This document shows, piece after piece, positions 8,671-17,692 of a stretch of 64,000 nt of DNA (positions are counted from its first letter, which is position 1; every line of letters starts with the position of its first letter). This DNA is from Xanthomonas bonasiae. Lineage in GTDB: Bacteria > Pseudomonadota > Gammaproteobacteria > Xanthomonadales > Xanthomonadaceae. The notes under the pieces are model-generated. The model had not been told where the DNA came from. It did not search any database and worked only from the letters and a program-made list of their open reading frames with translations. The stretch is from the NCBI RefSeq assembly GCF_017163705.1, contig NZ_JAFIWB010000003.1:1-64000 (forward strand), read 5' to 3'. The translations under genes were made by a program, and so were the position numbers.

Positions 8671-9360
8671 ATGAGTTCCAAGAAGATTCTTGTCGTCGAG
8701 GACGACGCCGACAGCGCCAGCATCCTCGAGGCGTATCTGCGCCGCGACGGATTCGACGTCGCCATCGCCGGCGACGGCGCGCGCGCGATCCAGCTGCATG
8801 CGCAGTGGAAACCGGACCTGGTCCTGCTGGACGTGATGCTGCCCAGGCTGAGCGGCACCGAAGTGCTGTCGACGATCCGCCGCAGCGGCGACACGCCGGT
8901 GATCATGGTGACCGCGATGGGCGACGAGCCGGAGAAGCTCGGCGCGCTGCGCTACGGCGCCGACGACTACGTGGTCAAGCCCTACAGCCCGAAGGAGGTG
9001 GTCGCGCGCGTGTACGCGGTGCTGCGCCGCGCCGGGCCGGCCAGGACGAGCGAGGAACCGCTGAAGTACGAGCGGCTCACCGTCGACACCAACGCGGTGC
9101 TGGCCACGGTGCAGGATGCCGACGGCCACGACGTACCGCTGGACCTGACCCCGACCGAATTCAACATCCTGGCCACCTTGCTGAAGACGCCGTTCAAGGC
9201 CTATACGCGCAGCGAACTGCTGGAAATCTGCCTGCCGGAAAGCGACGCGCTGGAGCGGGTGGTGGACGCTCACGTGCACAACCTGCGCAAGAAGCTGGAG
9301 AGCGAGCGCATCACCGATGTGCTGGTGACAGTGCGCGCGATCGGCTATCGCTTCCGATGA
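8671..9360 (+). CDS. OmpR-family response regulator
   Basis: 229 residues. Receiver domain (about 5-118) with acidic pocket Asp11/Asp12, phosphoacceptor Asp54 in LVLLDVMLP, and the conserved Lys in DDYVVKPYSP. The C-terminal winged helix (about 130-229) includes DLTPTEFNILATL and the VDAHVHNLRKKLE recognition region typical of OmpR/PhoB regulators. Its ATGA stop overlaps the kinase start, so the pair is co-translated. It is divergent from the efflux operon and probably controls it through the 11-bp repeats at 8607-8645. By context it resembles envelope-stress/efflux regulators such as BaeR, but the signal is unknown. Confidence 0.96.
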   Translation: MSSKKILVVEDDADSASILEAYLRRDGFDVAIAGDGARAIQLHAQWKPDLVLLDVMLPRLSGTEVLSTIRRSGDTPVIMVTAMGDEPEKLGALRYGADDYVVKPYSPKEVVARVYAVLRRAGPARTSEEPLKYERLTVDTNAVLATVQDADGHDVPLDLTPTEFNILATLLKTPFKAYTRSELLEICLPESDALERVVDAHVHNLRKKLESERITDVLVTVRAIGYRFR

Positions 9361-10544
9361 AATGGCCGTTCGCCCGGCGCAAGGCACACACGCCGCTGTG
9401 GCGATGGGCGGGCCTGCGCATGAGCGCGCTGGCGGTGGTCGCCATCCTGGCGATCGTGTTCGGCATGTGGCTGCGCTTCGCGATCTGGGACATCCTGACC
9501 CTGCGCCAGATGCCGCCGGCGGCGCGCCAGGAGATGATGGAACTGCGCGAGGATCCGCACAGCAACGAGCAGCGCCTGTGGCAGCTGTTCGCACGCTACT
9601 ACGACGTCGCCGATTTCCTGCCTGGCTTGGCCAGCCGCGACTGGCTGCTGCTGGCGGTGCTGGTCATCGCGTCGATTCCGGTCATCGTGGTGTGCGGGTT
9701 GCTCGCGTCGCGGCCGTTGTCGCGCCAGTTCTCCAATGTGGCCGAGGCCGCCCGGCGCATCAGCGAGGGCGACTTTTCCGCGCGCGCCAAGGTGATCCCC
9801 TCGGCGCCGGACGAACTGGCCAGCTTCGCGATGGACTTCAACGGCATGACCGCGCAGCTGCAGCAGTACGAGCGCGAGGTGCGCGATTCCAGCGCGATGC
9901 TGGCGCACGAACTGCGCACGCCGTTGAACGCGGCGATGGGCCGGGTGCAGGGCATGCTGGACCAGGTCTTCCCGTGCAGCGACGAACAGCTGCAGATGGT
10001 CCATCGCCAGCTGGAGCAGATCAATCGCCTGGTCGGCGACCTGCATCTGCTGTCGATGGCGCGGGCCAATCAGCTGATGCTGGAGCCGCACACCTTTCCG
10101 CTCGACGTGCTGATCCGCGAGCGCCTGGCCTGGCTGGCGCAGCCGCTGCAGGCGGCGCAGATGGAGGTGGAGGTGCGCGTGCCGGGCGGCGTGTCGATCA
10201 GCGCCGACCGCGACCGCATCGGCCAGGTGCTGTCGGTGCTGATCGACAACGCGCTGCGCTATGCCGCGGCCGGCAAGCATCTGCTGATCGAAGTGAGCGC
10301 CGGCGCCAACGACATGCTGATCTGCGTCTGCGACCGCGGCCCGGGCGTGACGCCGGAACTGTTGCCGCGGATGGTCGATCGCTTCTGGCGCGCCGAGGAT
10401 TCGCGTGCCCGGCACTCGGGCGGCAGCGGCCTGGGCCTGTCCATCGCCGCGGCGATCTGCCATGCCCACGGCGGCGCGCTGGAATTCGGCAACCGCGACG
10501 GCGGCGGCTTGTGCGCGCGGGTGCGATTGCCGCGAGTGGCGTAA
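9357..10544 (+). CDS. Sensor histidine kinase, partner of the upstream regulator
   Basis: 395 residues. Two membrane helices (about 22-42 and 96-117) enclose a short periplasmic sensor of roughly 53 residues. A HAMP domain (SRPLSRQFSNVAEAARRIS) follows, then the H box MLAHELRTPL with phosphorylated His184, an N box (VLIDNALRYA), G1 (DRGPGV) and G2 (GGSGLGLS) of the ATPase domain. The start at 9357 overlaps the regulator stop by ATGA and gives the first helix intact. Small sensor size suggests detection in or near the membrane rather than of a large ligand (inference). Confidence 0.95.
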   Translation: MKWPFARRKAHTPLWRWAGLRMSALAVVAILAIVFGMWLRFAIWDILTLRQMPPAARQEMMELREDPHSNEQRLWQLFARYYDVADFLPGLASRDWLLLAVLVIASIPVIVVCGLLASRPLSRQFSNVAEAARRISEGDFSARAKVIPSAPDELASFAMDFNGMTAQLQQYEREVRDSSAMLAHELRTPLNAAMGRVQGMLDQVFPCSDEQLQMVHRQLEQINRLVGDLHLLSMARANQLMLEPHTFPLDVLIRERLAWLAQPLQAAQMEVEVRVPGGVSISADRDRIGQVLSVLIDNALRYAAAGKHLLIEVSAGANDMLICVCDRGPGVTPELLPRMVDRFWRAEDSRARHSGGSGLGLSIAAAICHAHGGALEFGNRDGGGLCARVRLPRVA

Positions 10545-10608
10545 ATCCGACTCGGCAACCCCGGACACTGCGGTCGTGCCGTGCTGCAGCAGCCCTTGTT
10601 CGTGTCCC

Positions 10609-10644
10609 CTAACACTGTTAGATTTCGCCAACTAACAGCGTTAG
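10609..10644. promoter_or_regulatory. Twin palindromic operators, likely for the adjacent TetR repressor
   Basis: CTAACACTGTTAG (10609-10621) and CTAACAGCGTTAG (10632-10644) are near-identical 13-bp palindromes whose centres are 23 bp apart. The second ends 7 bases before the ATG of the TetR-family gene. The pair is placed to block the promoter of the repressor-adaptor-pump operon; autoregulation is inferred. Confidence 0.7.
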
Positions 10645-10651
10645 GCTAGGC

Positions 10652-11341
10652 ATGCGCAAGACCCTCGGGCGCGAACAGATCGTCGACGCGGCCTTCCAAC
10701 TCCTGGACGCAGCCGGCATCGAAGGCGTGAGCCTGCGCAAGGTGGCCTGCCAGTTGGGCATCCGCGCGCCGTCGCTGTATTGGCACTTCAAGAGCAAGCA
10801 GGCGCTGATCGATGCCATGGCCGATGCCTTGATCGAGGACGTGGCCCGCGACATCCCGGCCGGCCAACCCTGGCGGGCGACCCTGCGCCAGGTCGCGCAT
10901 GAATTCCGGCTCGGATTGAAGGCGCACCGCGACGGCGCGCGCGTCTATGCGGGCACCTACATCGCAAGCGATAACGTGCTGCGCCTGGGCGAAGCCATGA
11001 TCAAGGCACTGGCCGAGGCCGGTGCGCCGGTCGGCTTCGCCGCCACTGCGGCGATGGACCTGGCCTATTACGTCATGGGCTTCGTCATCGAGGAACAGGC
11101 AATGCCCGACTATCGCCACCTCGAGGACGTGGGCAAGGCGTTCCTGGCGTTGTCCCAGGCGCGCTTTCCCTACTGCTGGCAGGCCAGGCATCTGCTGACC
11201 GAGCCGGATTTCGATCGGCGCTTCGAACAGGGCCTGGGATTGATGCTGGACGGCATCGAACACTGGCTGGCCCAGGCCGACGCGCAACCCGGCCAGCACG
11301 GCGACCTCCCTGCCCAGGCACGGGCCGCCGTTGCGCCATGA
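10652..11341 (+). CDS. TetR-family repressor (TetR_C class)
   Basis: 229 residues. N-terminal helix-turn-helix is clear: EQIVDAAFQLLDAAGIEGVSLRKVACQLGI with recognition helix APSLYWHFKSKQALIDAMAD, and the C-terminal half resembles the tetracycline-repressor type ligand domain. The operator pair directly upstream supports autoregulation. The gene is followed at once by the adaptor and RND pump genes, so it is the probable ligand-sensing switch of that efflux system. The gene is not preceded by a strong ribosome site (only TAGG), consistent with low expression. Confidence 0.94.
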   Translation: MRKTLGREQIVDAAFQLLDAAGIEGVSLRKVACQLGIRAPSLYWHFKSKQALIDAMADALIEDVARDIPAGQPWRATLRQVAHEFRLGLKAHRDGARVYAGTYIASDNVLRLGEAMIKALAEAGAPVGFAATAAMDLAYYVMGFVIEEQAMPDYRHLEDVGKAFLALSQARFPYCWQARHLLTEPDFDRRFEQGLGLMLDGIEHWLAQADAQPGQHGDLPAQARAAVAP

Positions 11342-11430
11342 CCGCCATCGCGTCCCGCTTCCCCTCCCGCCAGCCATCGCCAGCGTCCACTCTTCCAGCG
11401 CCCTTCCACTGTGGGCTACAGGCGTCCTCC

Positions 11431-12525
11431 ATGCGTATCCAGATTCTGCGTTGTGCTTCCCTGATCCTGATCGGCGTGCTGCTGTCGGCCTGCGGCGGCA
11501 CGGACAAGAAGGCCGATGAGGCGGGCGCTGCGTCCGCGCTTGCGGTCACCGTGGCGGCCGCGCAGACGCAGACGCTGGCACGCACGGTGGTCGTGTCCGG
11601 CCCGGTCTCGGCCTACGAGGAAATGCAGCTCGGGGTCGAACTGTCGGGCCAGCGGGTGACGGCGTTGAAGGTGGACGTGGGCGAATGGGTCAAGCAGGAC
11701 CAGGTGCTGCTGGAACTGGACCACCGCACGCTGGACAGCGAGCTGGCGCAGGCGGACGCCGCGCTGCACCAGGCGCAGACCGCGCAGGAGCTGGCGCGGC
11801 TCAACTACGAACGCGGCGCGAAGCTGGCGGCCGAGCGGCTGGTCAGCGCCAGCAGCCTGGACGAACTGCGCGCCACGCGCGTGGACGCCGAGGCGCAGAC
11901 CGCCACCGCCCGCGCCAGGCGCCAGGCGGCGCAACTGCAGCGCGACTTCGCGCAATTGCGCGCGCCCGCCGACGGCGTGATCTCCAAACGGCTGGTGCAG
12001 GCGGGGCAGGTGGTCGCGGCGGGCAACGAACTGCTGCGCTTGATCCGCGATGGCCGGCTGGAATGGCGCGCGGAACTGTCCGAGGCGCAGCTTGCCGGCG
12101 TGGCCGTCGGCAACAGCGTCGAACTGCCGTATGCCGGGCAGACCATCGCCGGCCGCATTCGCGCGGTCAGCCCCGGCGTGGACGCGCAGACGCGCACCGG
12201 CACCATCTATGCGGATCTGCCCGCGCCCGGCCCGCTCAAGCAGGGCATCTACGTGGAAGGACGCATCGTCACCGGCGATGGCCGGGCGCTGACCATTCCC
12301 AGCGCCGCGATCGTGCAACGCGACGGGCACAGCTACGTGTTCACCGTGGATGCCAGGCAGCACGTGCAACGCCTGCGCGTGCACAGCGGGCAGACCGTGC
12401 AGGGGCGTACCGAGATCGTGGAAGGCTTGAAGGAAGGCGACCGGGTGGTGGTGGACGGCGCCGGTTTCCTGGGCGAGGGCGACCGCGTGCGCGTGGTGGC
12501 CGAGGCGAAGGCGGCCGCGCGATGA
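11431..12525 (+). CDS. RND efflux periplasmic adaptor (lipoprotein)
   Basis: 364 residues from the chosen start. Signal MRIQILRCASLILIGVLL ends at lipobox LLSAC. The lipoyl halves are VDVGEWVKQDQVLLELD and LRAPADGVISKRLVQAG, with a coiled coil between; the barrel and terminal domains include TGTIYADLP and VVEGLKEGDRVVV-like elements. An ATG at 11338 overlaps the repressor stop (ATGA) and is in frame, so translation could be coupled and begin there, but it would bury the lipoprotein signal behind 31 residues; 11431 is therefore preferred. The stop overlaps the pump start by 4 bases. Confidence 0.92.
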   Translation: MRIQILRCASLILIGVLLSACGGTDKKADEAGAASALAVTVAAAQTQTLARTVVVSGPVSAYEEMQLGVELSGQRVTALKVDVGEWVKQDQVLLELDHRTLDSELAQADAALHQAQTAQELARLNYERGAKLAAERLVSASSLDELRATRVDAEAQTATARARRQAAQLQRDFAQLRAPADGVISKRLVQAGQVVAAGNELLRLIRDGRLEWRAELSEAQLAGVAVGNSVELPYAGQTIAGRIRAVSPGVDAQTRTGTIYADLPAPGPLKQGIYVEGRIVTGDGRALTIPSAAIVQRDGHSYVFTVDARQHVQRLRVHSGQTVQGRTEIVEGLKEGDRVVVDGAGFLGEGDRVRVVAEAKAAAR

Positions 12526-15500
12526 ATATCTCCGCCTGGGCGATCAACCGCCCGCTGCCTGCGATCCTGGTCTTCTTCGTGCTGTGCGTGGCCGGCCTGT
12601 GGGGCTTCCACCAATTGCCGGTGGCGCGCTTCCCGGACATCGCCTTTCCGATGACCACGGTCACGGTCACCCAGCCGGGCGCCTCGCCCAGCCAGCTGGA
12701 GGCCGAGGTCACGCGCAAGATCGAGGATTCCGTGGCCACGGTGACCAACGTCAAGCGGGTGATGTCCACCGTCAGCGAAGGCGTCAGCACCACCACCATC
12801 GAATTCCAGCTCGAGGCCGACCTGGCCACGGCGCTGGACGACACCCGCGATGCGGTGACGCGCATCCGCACCGACCTGCCGCAGGACATCCAGGAACCGG
12901 TGATCTCCAAGGTCGACATCGGCGGCTCGCTGATGACCTATGCGCTGGTGGCGCCGCGGATGACGCCCGACGAGGCCAGCTGGTTCGTCGATCGCGAGAT
13001 CGCGCGCGCCATGTACGGCGTCCCGGGCGTGGCCCGGGTCACCCGGGTGGGCGGCGTGCAGCGCCAGGTGCGGGTGGACCTGGACCCCAACGCCTTGCTC
13101 GCCTTCGGCATCACCGCCGGCGACGTGTCCAAGCAGCTGGCGCAGATCCAGGTGGAGCGGGCAGGGGGCAAGGCCGAACTCGGCGGCGCGCAGCAGACCA
13201 TCCGCACCCTGGGCACCGTGGGCGACGCGCAGGCCCTGCGCGATTTCTCGATCAGCCTGCCCGACGGGCGCGCGGCGCGCTTGTCCACGCTGGCGCGGAT
13301 CACCGATGCCGCCGCCGATCCCAGCGAAGCCGCCTTGCTGGACGGGCGCGACGTGGTCGCCTTCTCGATGTCGCGCACCCGCGGCTCCAGCGAGGTCGAG
13401 GTGGAGGCGGGCGTGCACAAGGCGCTGGACGCCATCAAGGCCGCGCACCCGGGGATCGACTTCCGCCTGGTCACCACCGCCATCGACGAGACCCACCGCT
13501 CCTACGAATCGTCGATGACCATGCTCTACGAAGGCGCCGCGCTGGCGCTGCTGGTGGTGTGGCTGTTCCTGCGCAACTGGCGCGCGACCTGGGTCTCCGC
13601 GCTGGCGCTGCCGCTGTCGATCATTCCGACCTTCGCGGTGATGCACCTGTTCGGCTTCACCCTGAACATGATCACCTTGCTGGCGCTGTCGGTGGTGGTC
13701 GGCATCCTGGTCGACGACGCCATCGTGGAAATCGAGAACATCGTGCGCCATCTGCGCATGGGCAAACCGCCGTTGCAAGCGGCGCGCGACGCCGCCGGCG
13801 AGATCGGCAACGCGGTGATCGCCACCTCGCTGACCCTGGCCGCGGTGTTCGTGCCGGTGGCGTTCATGCCCGGCATCGCCGGCAAGTTCTTCCGCGAATT
13901 CGGCTGGACCGCGGCCACCGCGGTGCTGTTCTCGCTGCTGGTGGCGCGCCTGCTGACGCCGATGATGGCCGCCTACCTGCTCAAGCCACATGGCGAAGAG
14001 CAGGCCGATTCGCGGCTGATGCGCTGGTACCTGGGCTGGGTCGACGCGGCGTTGCGCCATCGTGCGCGCACCTTGTGGATCGCCACCGGCCTGTTCGCCG
14101 CCTCGCTGGCGCTGGTGCCGCTGATCCCGGCCACCTTCATCCCGCAATCGGACCTGGGACGCAGCAATTTGAACCTGGAACTGCCGCCCGGTACCCGGCT
14201 GCAGGAAACCGTCGCCGTCGCCGAGCGCGCGCGCGCGTTGCTCAAGGACATTCCCGAACTGAAGCAGGTCTACACCGCGGTCGGCAGCGTGCTCGACCTC
14301 GGCGATCCGAACGCCACCGGCGTGGGCGAGGCGCGCAAGGCCACGCTGGTGCTGGACTGGGGCGTTGCCGACCACCGCGAGCGCGACCAGCGCGTGCTCG
14401 AGCGCGAGGCGCGCGCGCGCCTGGCGGACATGCCCGGCGTGCGCGTGAGCTACGTGAGCTCGGAACCGGGCAATCTGTTGCAGCTGGTCCTGGCCGGCGA
14501 CGACCCGCAGCACCTGCAGGACGCCTCCACCGCCCTGGAGCGCGACCTGCGCGGCATCTCCGGACTGGGCAGCGTCACCTCCACCGCGTCGCTGCTGCGG
14601 CCGGAGATCCAGATCGTCCCCGATCCCGCGCGGGCCGCGGACATGGGCGTGGCCACGGCCACCATCGCCGAGGCCGCGCGCATCGCCACCGCCGGCGATT
14701 ACGAGCAGCGCCTGGCCAAGCTCAACCTGCCCGACCGCCAGGTCCCGATCCGGGTCGGCTTCGCCGAATCCACCCTCGCCAACCCGGCCCTGATCGGCCA
14801 GTTGCGCGTGCCGGGCCGCTATGGGCCGGTGCCGCTGGCCGCGGTGGCGGAGATCCGCATGGGCAGCGGCCCGTCGCAGATCTCGCGCTACCAGCGCCAG
14901 CGCAACGTCACGCTCACCGCCGAACTCAACGGCCGGCCGCTGGGCGAGGTGATGGAACAGGTGCAGCAGCTGCCCAGCGTGAAGCAACTGCCGCCGGGGG
15001 TGAGCTTCCTCAACACCGGCGATGCCGAAGTGTTCGTGGAACTGTTCGTCGGCTTCATGCTGGCGATGGCCGCCGGCCTGGTCTGCATCTACATGGTGCT
15101 GTTGCTGCTGTTCAACCATGCGCTGATGCCGATCACCATCCTGGTCGCGGTACCGCTGTGCGCCGGCGGCGCGTTCGGGGCCTTGCTGCTGACCCAGAAC
15201 ATGCTCTCGCTGCCGGCGCTGATCGGCTTGCTGATGCTGATCGGCATCGCCACCAAGAATTCCATCCTGCTGGTGGACTACGCGGTGATGGCCGAGGACG
15301 AGCACGGCATGAGCCAGCACGACGCACTGATCGACGCCTGCCGCAAGCGCGCCCAGCCCATCGTCATGACCACCCTGGCGATGGGCGCCGGCATGATGCC
15401 GATTGCGCTGGGCTTCTCCGGCGATTCCAGCTTCCGCGCGCCGATGGCGATCGCGGTGATCGGCGGCCTGATCACGTCCACGCTGCTGAGCCTGATCGTG

Positions 15501-15590
15501 ATCCCGGCCGCGTTCACCCTGGTCGACGATCTCGGCGAGTGGATGTCGCGGCGCTTCCGCCACCGGTCGTCGCATTCGGCTGCCGGTTGA
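12522..15590 (+). CDS. RND efflux permease (HAE1-like)
   Basis: 1022 residues, normal length for the family. First helix about 11-31, then porter domain, helix bundle (about 335-470), second porter domain and final bundle. It keeps the canonical relay residues: VVVGILVDDAIVEIEN in helix 4 (two Asp) and IGIATKNSILLVDYA in helix 10 (Lys), unlike the pump at 2051. It overlaps the adaptor gene by ATGA. No outer-membrane factor is encoded in this operon, so it may borrow the channel encoded at 7100-8557 or another one elsewhere (inference). Substrate unknown. Confidence 0.95.
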   Translation: MNISAWAINRPLPAILVFFVLCVAGLWGFHQLPVARFPDIAFPMTTVTVTQPGASPSQLEAEVTRKIEDSVATVTNVKRVMSTVSEGVSTTTIEFQLEADLATALDDTRDAVTRIRTDLPQDIQEPVISKVDIGGSLMTYALVAPRMTPDEASWFVDREIARAMYGVPGVARVTRVGGVQRQVRVDLDPNALLAFGITAGDVSKQLAQIQVERAGGKAELGGAQQTIRTLGTVGDAQALRDFSISLPDGRAARLSTLARITDAAADPSEAALLDGRDVVAFSMSRTRGSSEVEVEAGVHKALDAIKAAHPGIDFRLVTTAIDETHRSYESSMTMLYEGAALALLVVWLFLRNWRATWVSALALPLSIIPTFAVMHLFGFTLNMITLLALSVVVGILVDDAIVEIENIVRHLRMGKPPLQAARDAAGEIGNAVIATSLTLAAVFVPVAFMPGIAGKFFREFGWTAATAVLFSLLVARLLTPMMAAYLLKPHGEEQADSRLMRWYLGWVDAALRHRARTLWIATGLFAASLALVPLIPATFIPQSDLGRSNLNLELPPGTRLQETVAVAERARALLKDIPELKQVYTAVGSVLDLGDPNATGVGEARKATLVLDWGVADHRERDQRVLEREARARLADMPGVRVSYVSSEPGNLLQLVLAGDDPQHLQDASTALERDLRGISGLGSVTSTASLLRPEIQIVPDPARAADMGVATATIAEAARIATAGDYEQRLAKLNLPDRQVPIRVGFAESTLANPALIGQLRVPGRYGPVPLAAVAEIRMGSGPSQISRYQRQRNVTLTAELNGRPLGEVMEQVQQLPSVKQLPPGVSFLNTGDAEVFVELFVGFMLAMAAGLVCIYMVLLLLFNHALMPITILVAVPLCAGGAFGALLLTQNMLSLPALIGLLMLIGIATKNSILLVDYAVMAEDEHGMSQHDALIDACRKRAQPIVMTTLAMGAGMMPIALGFSGDSSFRAPMAIAVIGGLITSTLLSLIVIPAAFTLVDDLGEWMSRRFRHRSSHSAAG

Positions 15591-15713
15591 GCAAGGCTGC
15601 CCAGGTGCGCGCGACGTGCGCGCGTGCTCGTGTGGCCGCAACGGCGGTGCGCGACGCGGGCGTCGACGGCGGCCCGATCGTGGCGGATTTGGCGGTAAAG
15701 TTGTGCCTGGCCG

Positions 15714-15956
15714 TTGCAACCGGCCAACCTGGATCTCCATGACCGGACAAACGCATTGACTGCAAAGCGCCCAGCCGGCCCGACCGGCACGACCCGTTCA
15801 CAGTGGCAGGCGATCGAGCAAGCTGCGGAAGAGGAACTGCAGCGCCGCACGCGCGAGGCGCATGCGGCGATCCTCGCATTGCTTCAGCGCCATGCCCAGG
15901 ACTTCAGTCCGCGGCAGATCGCGGGGCTTCGGCGACGCTTGCGCAAAGGGCGTTGA
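15714..15956 (+). CDS. Small charged hypothetical protein
   Basis: 80 residues from a TTG codon, or 66 from another in-frame TTG at 15756; no ATG is available, so the start is uncertain. The C-terminal 50 residues are Glu/Arg/Ala-rich and strongly helical (QWQAIEQAAEEELQRR, then ILALLQRHAQ), ending in a basic RRRLRKGR tail. No family recognised. Codon use looks coding in the second half. It lies alone between the RND pump and the convergent membrane-protein operon. Confidence 0.4.
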   Translation: MQPANLDLHDRTNALTAKRPAGPTGTTRSQWQAIEQAAEEELQRRTREAHAAILALLQRHAQDFSPRQIAGLRRRLRKGR

Positions 15957-16087
15957 GCGCAGGAACGGGCGTGCGAACCGATCGGCGCGGAAGCATCGCG
16001 CCATGGATGGATCGTCGCGTCGAAGCGGTGCATCTCGGGCCTGCCCGCTGCCCGACCCCTTGGTCGGGCATGGAGCTGGACAGCGCC

Positions 16088-16339
16088 TCAGCCAGTCTCC
16101 CGCTGCACGCGCGCCCGGTAGGCGCGCACGTTGTCGCCGCGGATGCGCCGGTCCTGCGTACCCGTCACCGTGCCGACCTTGCTGTCCGAGCCGGTCACCG
16201 GCTTGGCCTCCACGCTCGTCTCCCGCTCGAAGGCGTGCGATTTGTCGGTGTTGCGGTAGTACCGGTACAGGGCCCAGTACAACGCGCTCGCGCCGGCCGG
16301 GCCGGCCAGCAGCAACCAGAGTCCACTGTCGTCGCTCAT
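16088..16339 (-). CDS. Small membrane protein of the zinc-ribbon/SPFH operon
   Basis: 83 residues. One or two weak membrane segments near the N terminus (LWLLLAGPAGASALYWALY), then a polar basic tail. Family not recognised. Its ATG overlaps the stop of the zinc-ribbon gene (ATGA), so it is the last gene of that operon and is likely translated only with it. It probably serves as a membrane partner of the two larger products (inference). Confidence 0.75.
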   Translation of the reverse strand: MSDDSGLWLLLAGPAGASALYWALYRYYRNTDKSHAFERETSVEAKPVTGSDSKVGTVTGTQDRRIRGDNVRAYRARVQRETG

Positions 16340-17673
16340 GAGGTGGTCACCACGATCCAGAGGGCGATGGCTTCGATGACGCTGCCGGCGGTGAGCGCGG
16401 CCAGCAGCAGCTTCCACTGCTGCACCGGCACGCTGCCCATGGTCTCGCCGGTGCGCCCGTTCACCGCGATGTAGTGCAGCATGCCGCCGTTGCGGCCGGG
16501 CTGGTGGTACGAATACAGCCACACCGGCAGGTACATCGACACCCAGCGCGTGCCGTGGACCTCGAGCCGCTCCTGCTCCCAGCGCACGCCGCGGTCGTAG
16601 CGGTCGACGGAGTCCTCGACCTGGGCGCGGGCGATCGACAGCAACTGGTCTTCCAGCCGCGGCCGCAGGTGTTCGACGTCGCGGTTGCGCTTTTCCGAGG
16701 TGAAGCCCGCCAGGTACGACGCGTTCCACTGCACCGCGTTCTTGGTATCGAACGGCAGGATGGTGTTGATGATGTTGTTGGTATTGGCCTGCGCATCCAG
16801 GTTGCCGCGTTCGGAAGACGATTCCAGCGGCAGGTCGTCCACGGTGAAATCCACGTGCCGTTGCACCTGGTACACGTCGGCGTCGTAGTACGTGGTCTTG
16901 TTCTTCTCGGTGCCGCGCGTGTATTCGCGGGTCTTGATCTCGCCCTTGCCGGCCACGCTGGCGCTCACGTTGCCGTCGACGATCATGTACGGCAGGTACA
17001 CGCCGACCACGTTCTCGGGCGTGAACTGCTCCTTGAAGGCCTTCAGCGCGAACAGGCGCCGCTTGTCCACGAACTGGCGGATGCGCGCGACCGCATCCTC
17101 CTTCTTGATGTGGAAGGGCAGCACCGCGTCGGGCACCGCGCCGTTGGCGACCTGCTCGTTGACGCCGAACACGTGCCGGCACCAGTGGCAGCGTGCGGTC
17201 ATCGTGCTCTCGGTATTGACCGTGACCTCGGCACCGCAGCCGCTGCACTTGAAGCTCATCAGGCTGGCCGCGTCGGCGGCGATATCGCGCGCGCCGGAGG
17301 CGATGACGGTGCCGCGCAGCTCGCCGATGCCGGCGCCGAACCCGAAGACCTCCTCGACCCGCGCGCCATGCCATTCGTTGCGGCAGTACTGGCAGACCAG
17401 CAGGTCGGTGCCGAGCTTGGGACGGATGTCGGTGGCGCCGCATTTCGGGCAGCGGTTGAGGCCGTCCTTCAGCTCGTTGGCGGCGGTGTCGATGGCGAGC
17501 GGATCGGGCGCCTGCAGTTCGTCGCGGATCGGCGCGGGCAGGGTGGCCGGATCGAGCGGAAAGCTGCCGGGCAGGGGCGGCACGTCCTGCGGCGAGCCGG
17601 GACCGGTCACGGCCGCCGCAGGCAAGGGCGGCGGCACCGGCGGCAACGGCGGCGGGGTTCTGGAGTCGGACAT
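16336..17673 (-). CDS. Double zinc-ribbon membrane-associated protein
   Basis: 445 residues. The first 60 residues are Pro-rich. Two rubredoxin-like zinc ribbons follow: CPKCGATDIRP...CQYC (about 75-98) and CSGCGAEV...CHWC (about 140-165). The central part (about 180-400) is a beta-rich region not assigned to a family, and the end has a hydrophobic helix (WKLLLAALTAGSVIEAIALWIVV). Zinc-ribbon proteins of this type occur next to SPFH/virion-core-like proteins, as here. A scaffold or membrane-remodelling role is possible; no enzyme motif seen. Confidence 0.82.
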   Translation of the reverse strand: MSDSRTPPPLPPVPPPLPAAAVTGPGSPQDVPPLPGSFPLDPATLPAPIRDELQAPDPLAIDTAANELKDGLNRCPKCGATDIRPKLGTDLLVCQYCRNEWHGARVEEVFGFGAGIGELRGTVIASGARDIAADAASLMSFKCSGCGAEVTVNTESTMTARCHWCRHVFGVNEQVANGAVPDAVLPFHIKKEDAVARIRQFVDKRRLFALKAFKEQFTPENVVGVYLPYMIVDGNVSASVAGKGEIKTREYTRGTEKNKTTYYDADVYQVQRHVDFTVDDLPLESSSERGNLDAQANTNNIINTILPFDTKNAVQWNASYLAGFTSEKRNRDVEHLRPRLEDQLLSIARAQVEDSVDRYDRGVRWEQERLEVHGTRWVSMYLPVWLYSYHQPGRNGGMLHYIAVNGRTGETMGSVPVQQWKLLLAALTAGSVIEAIALWIVVTTS

Positions 17674-17692
17674 GATCGCGGCGTCCGGCGGC

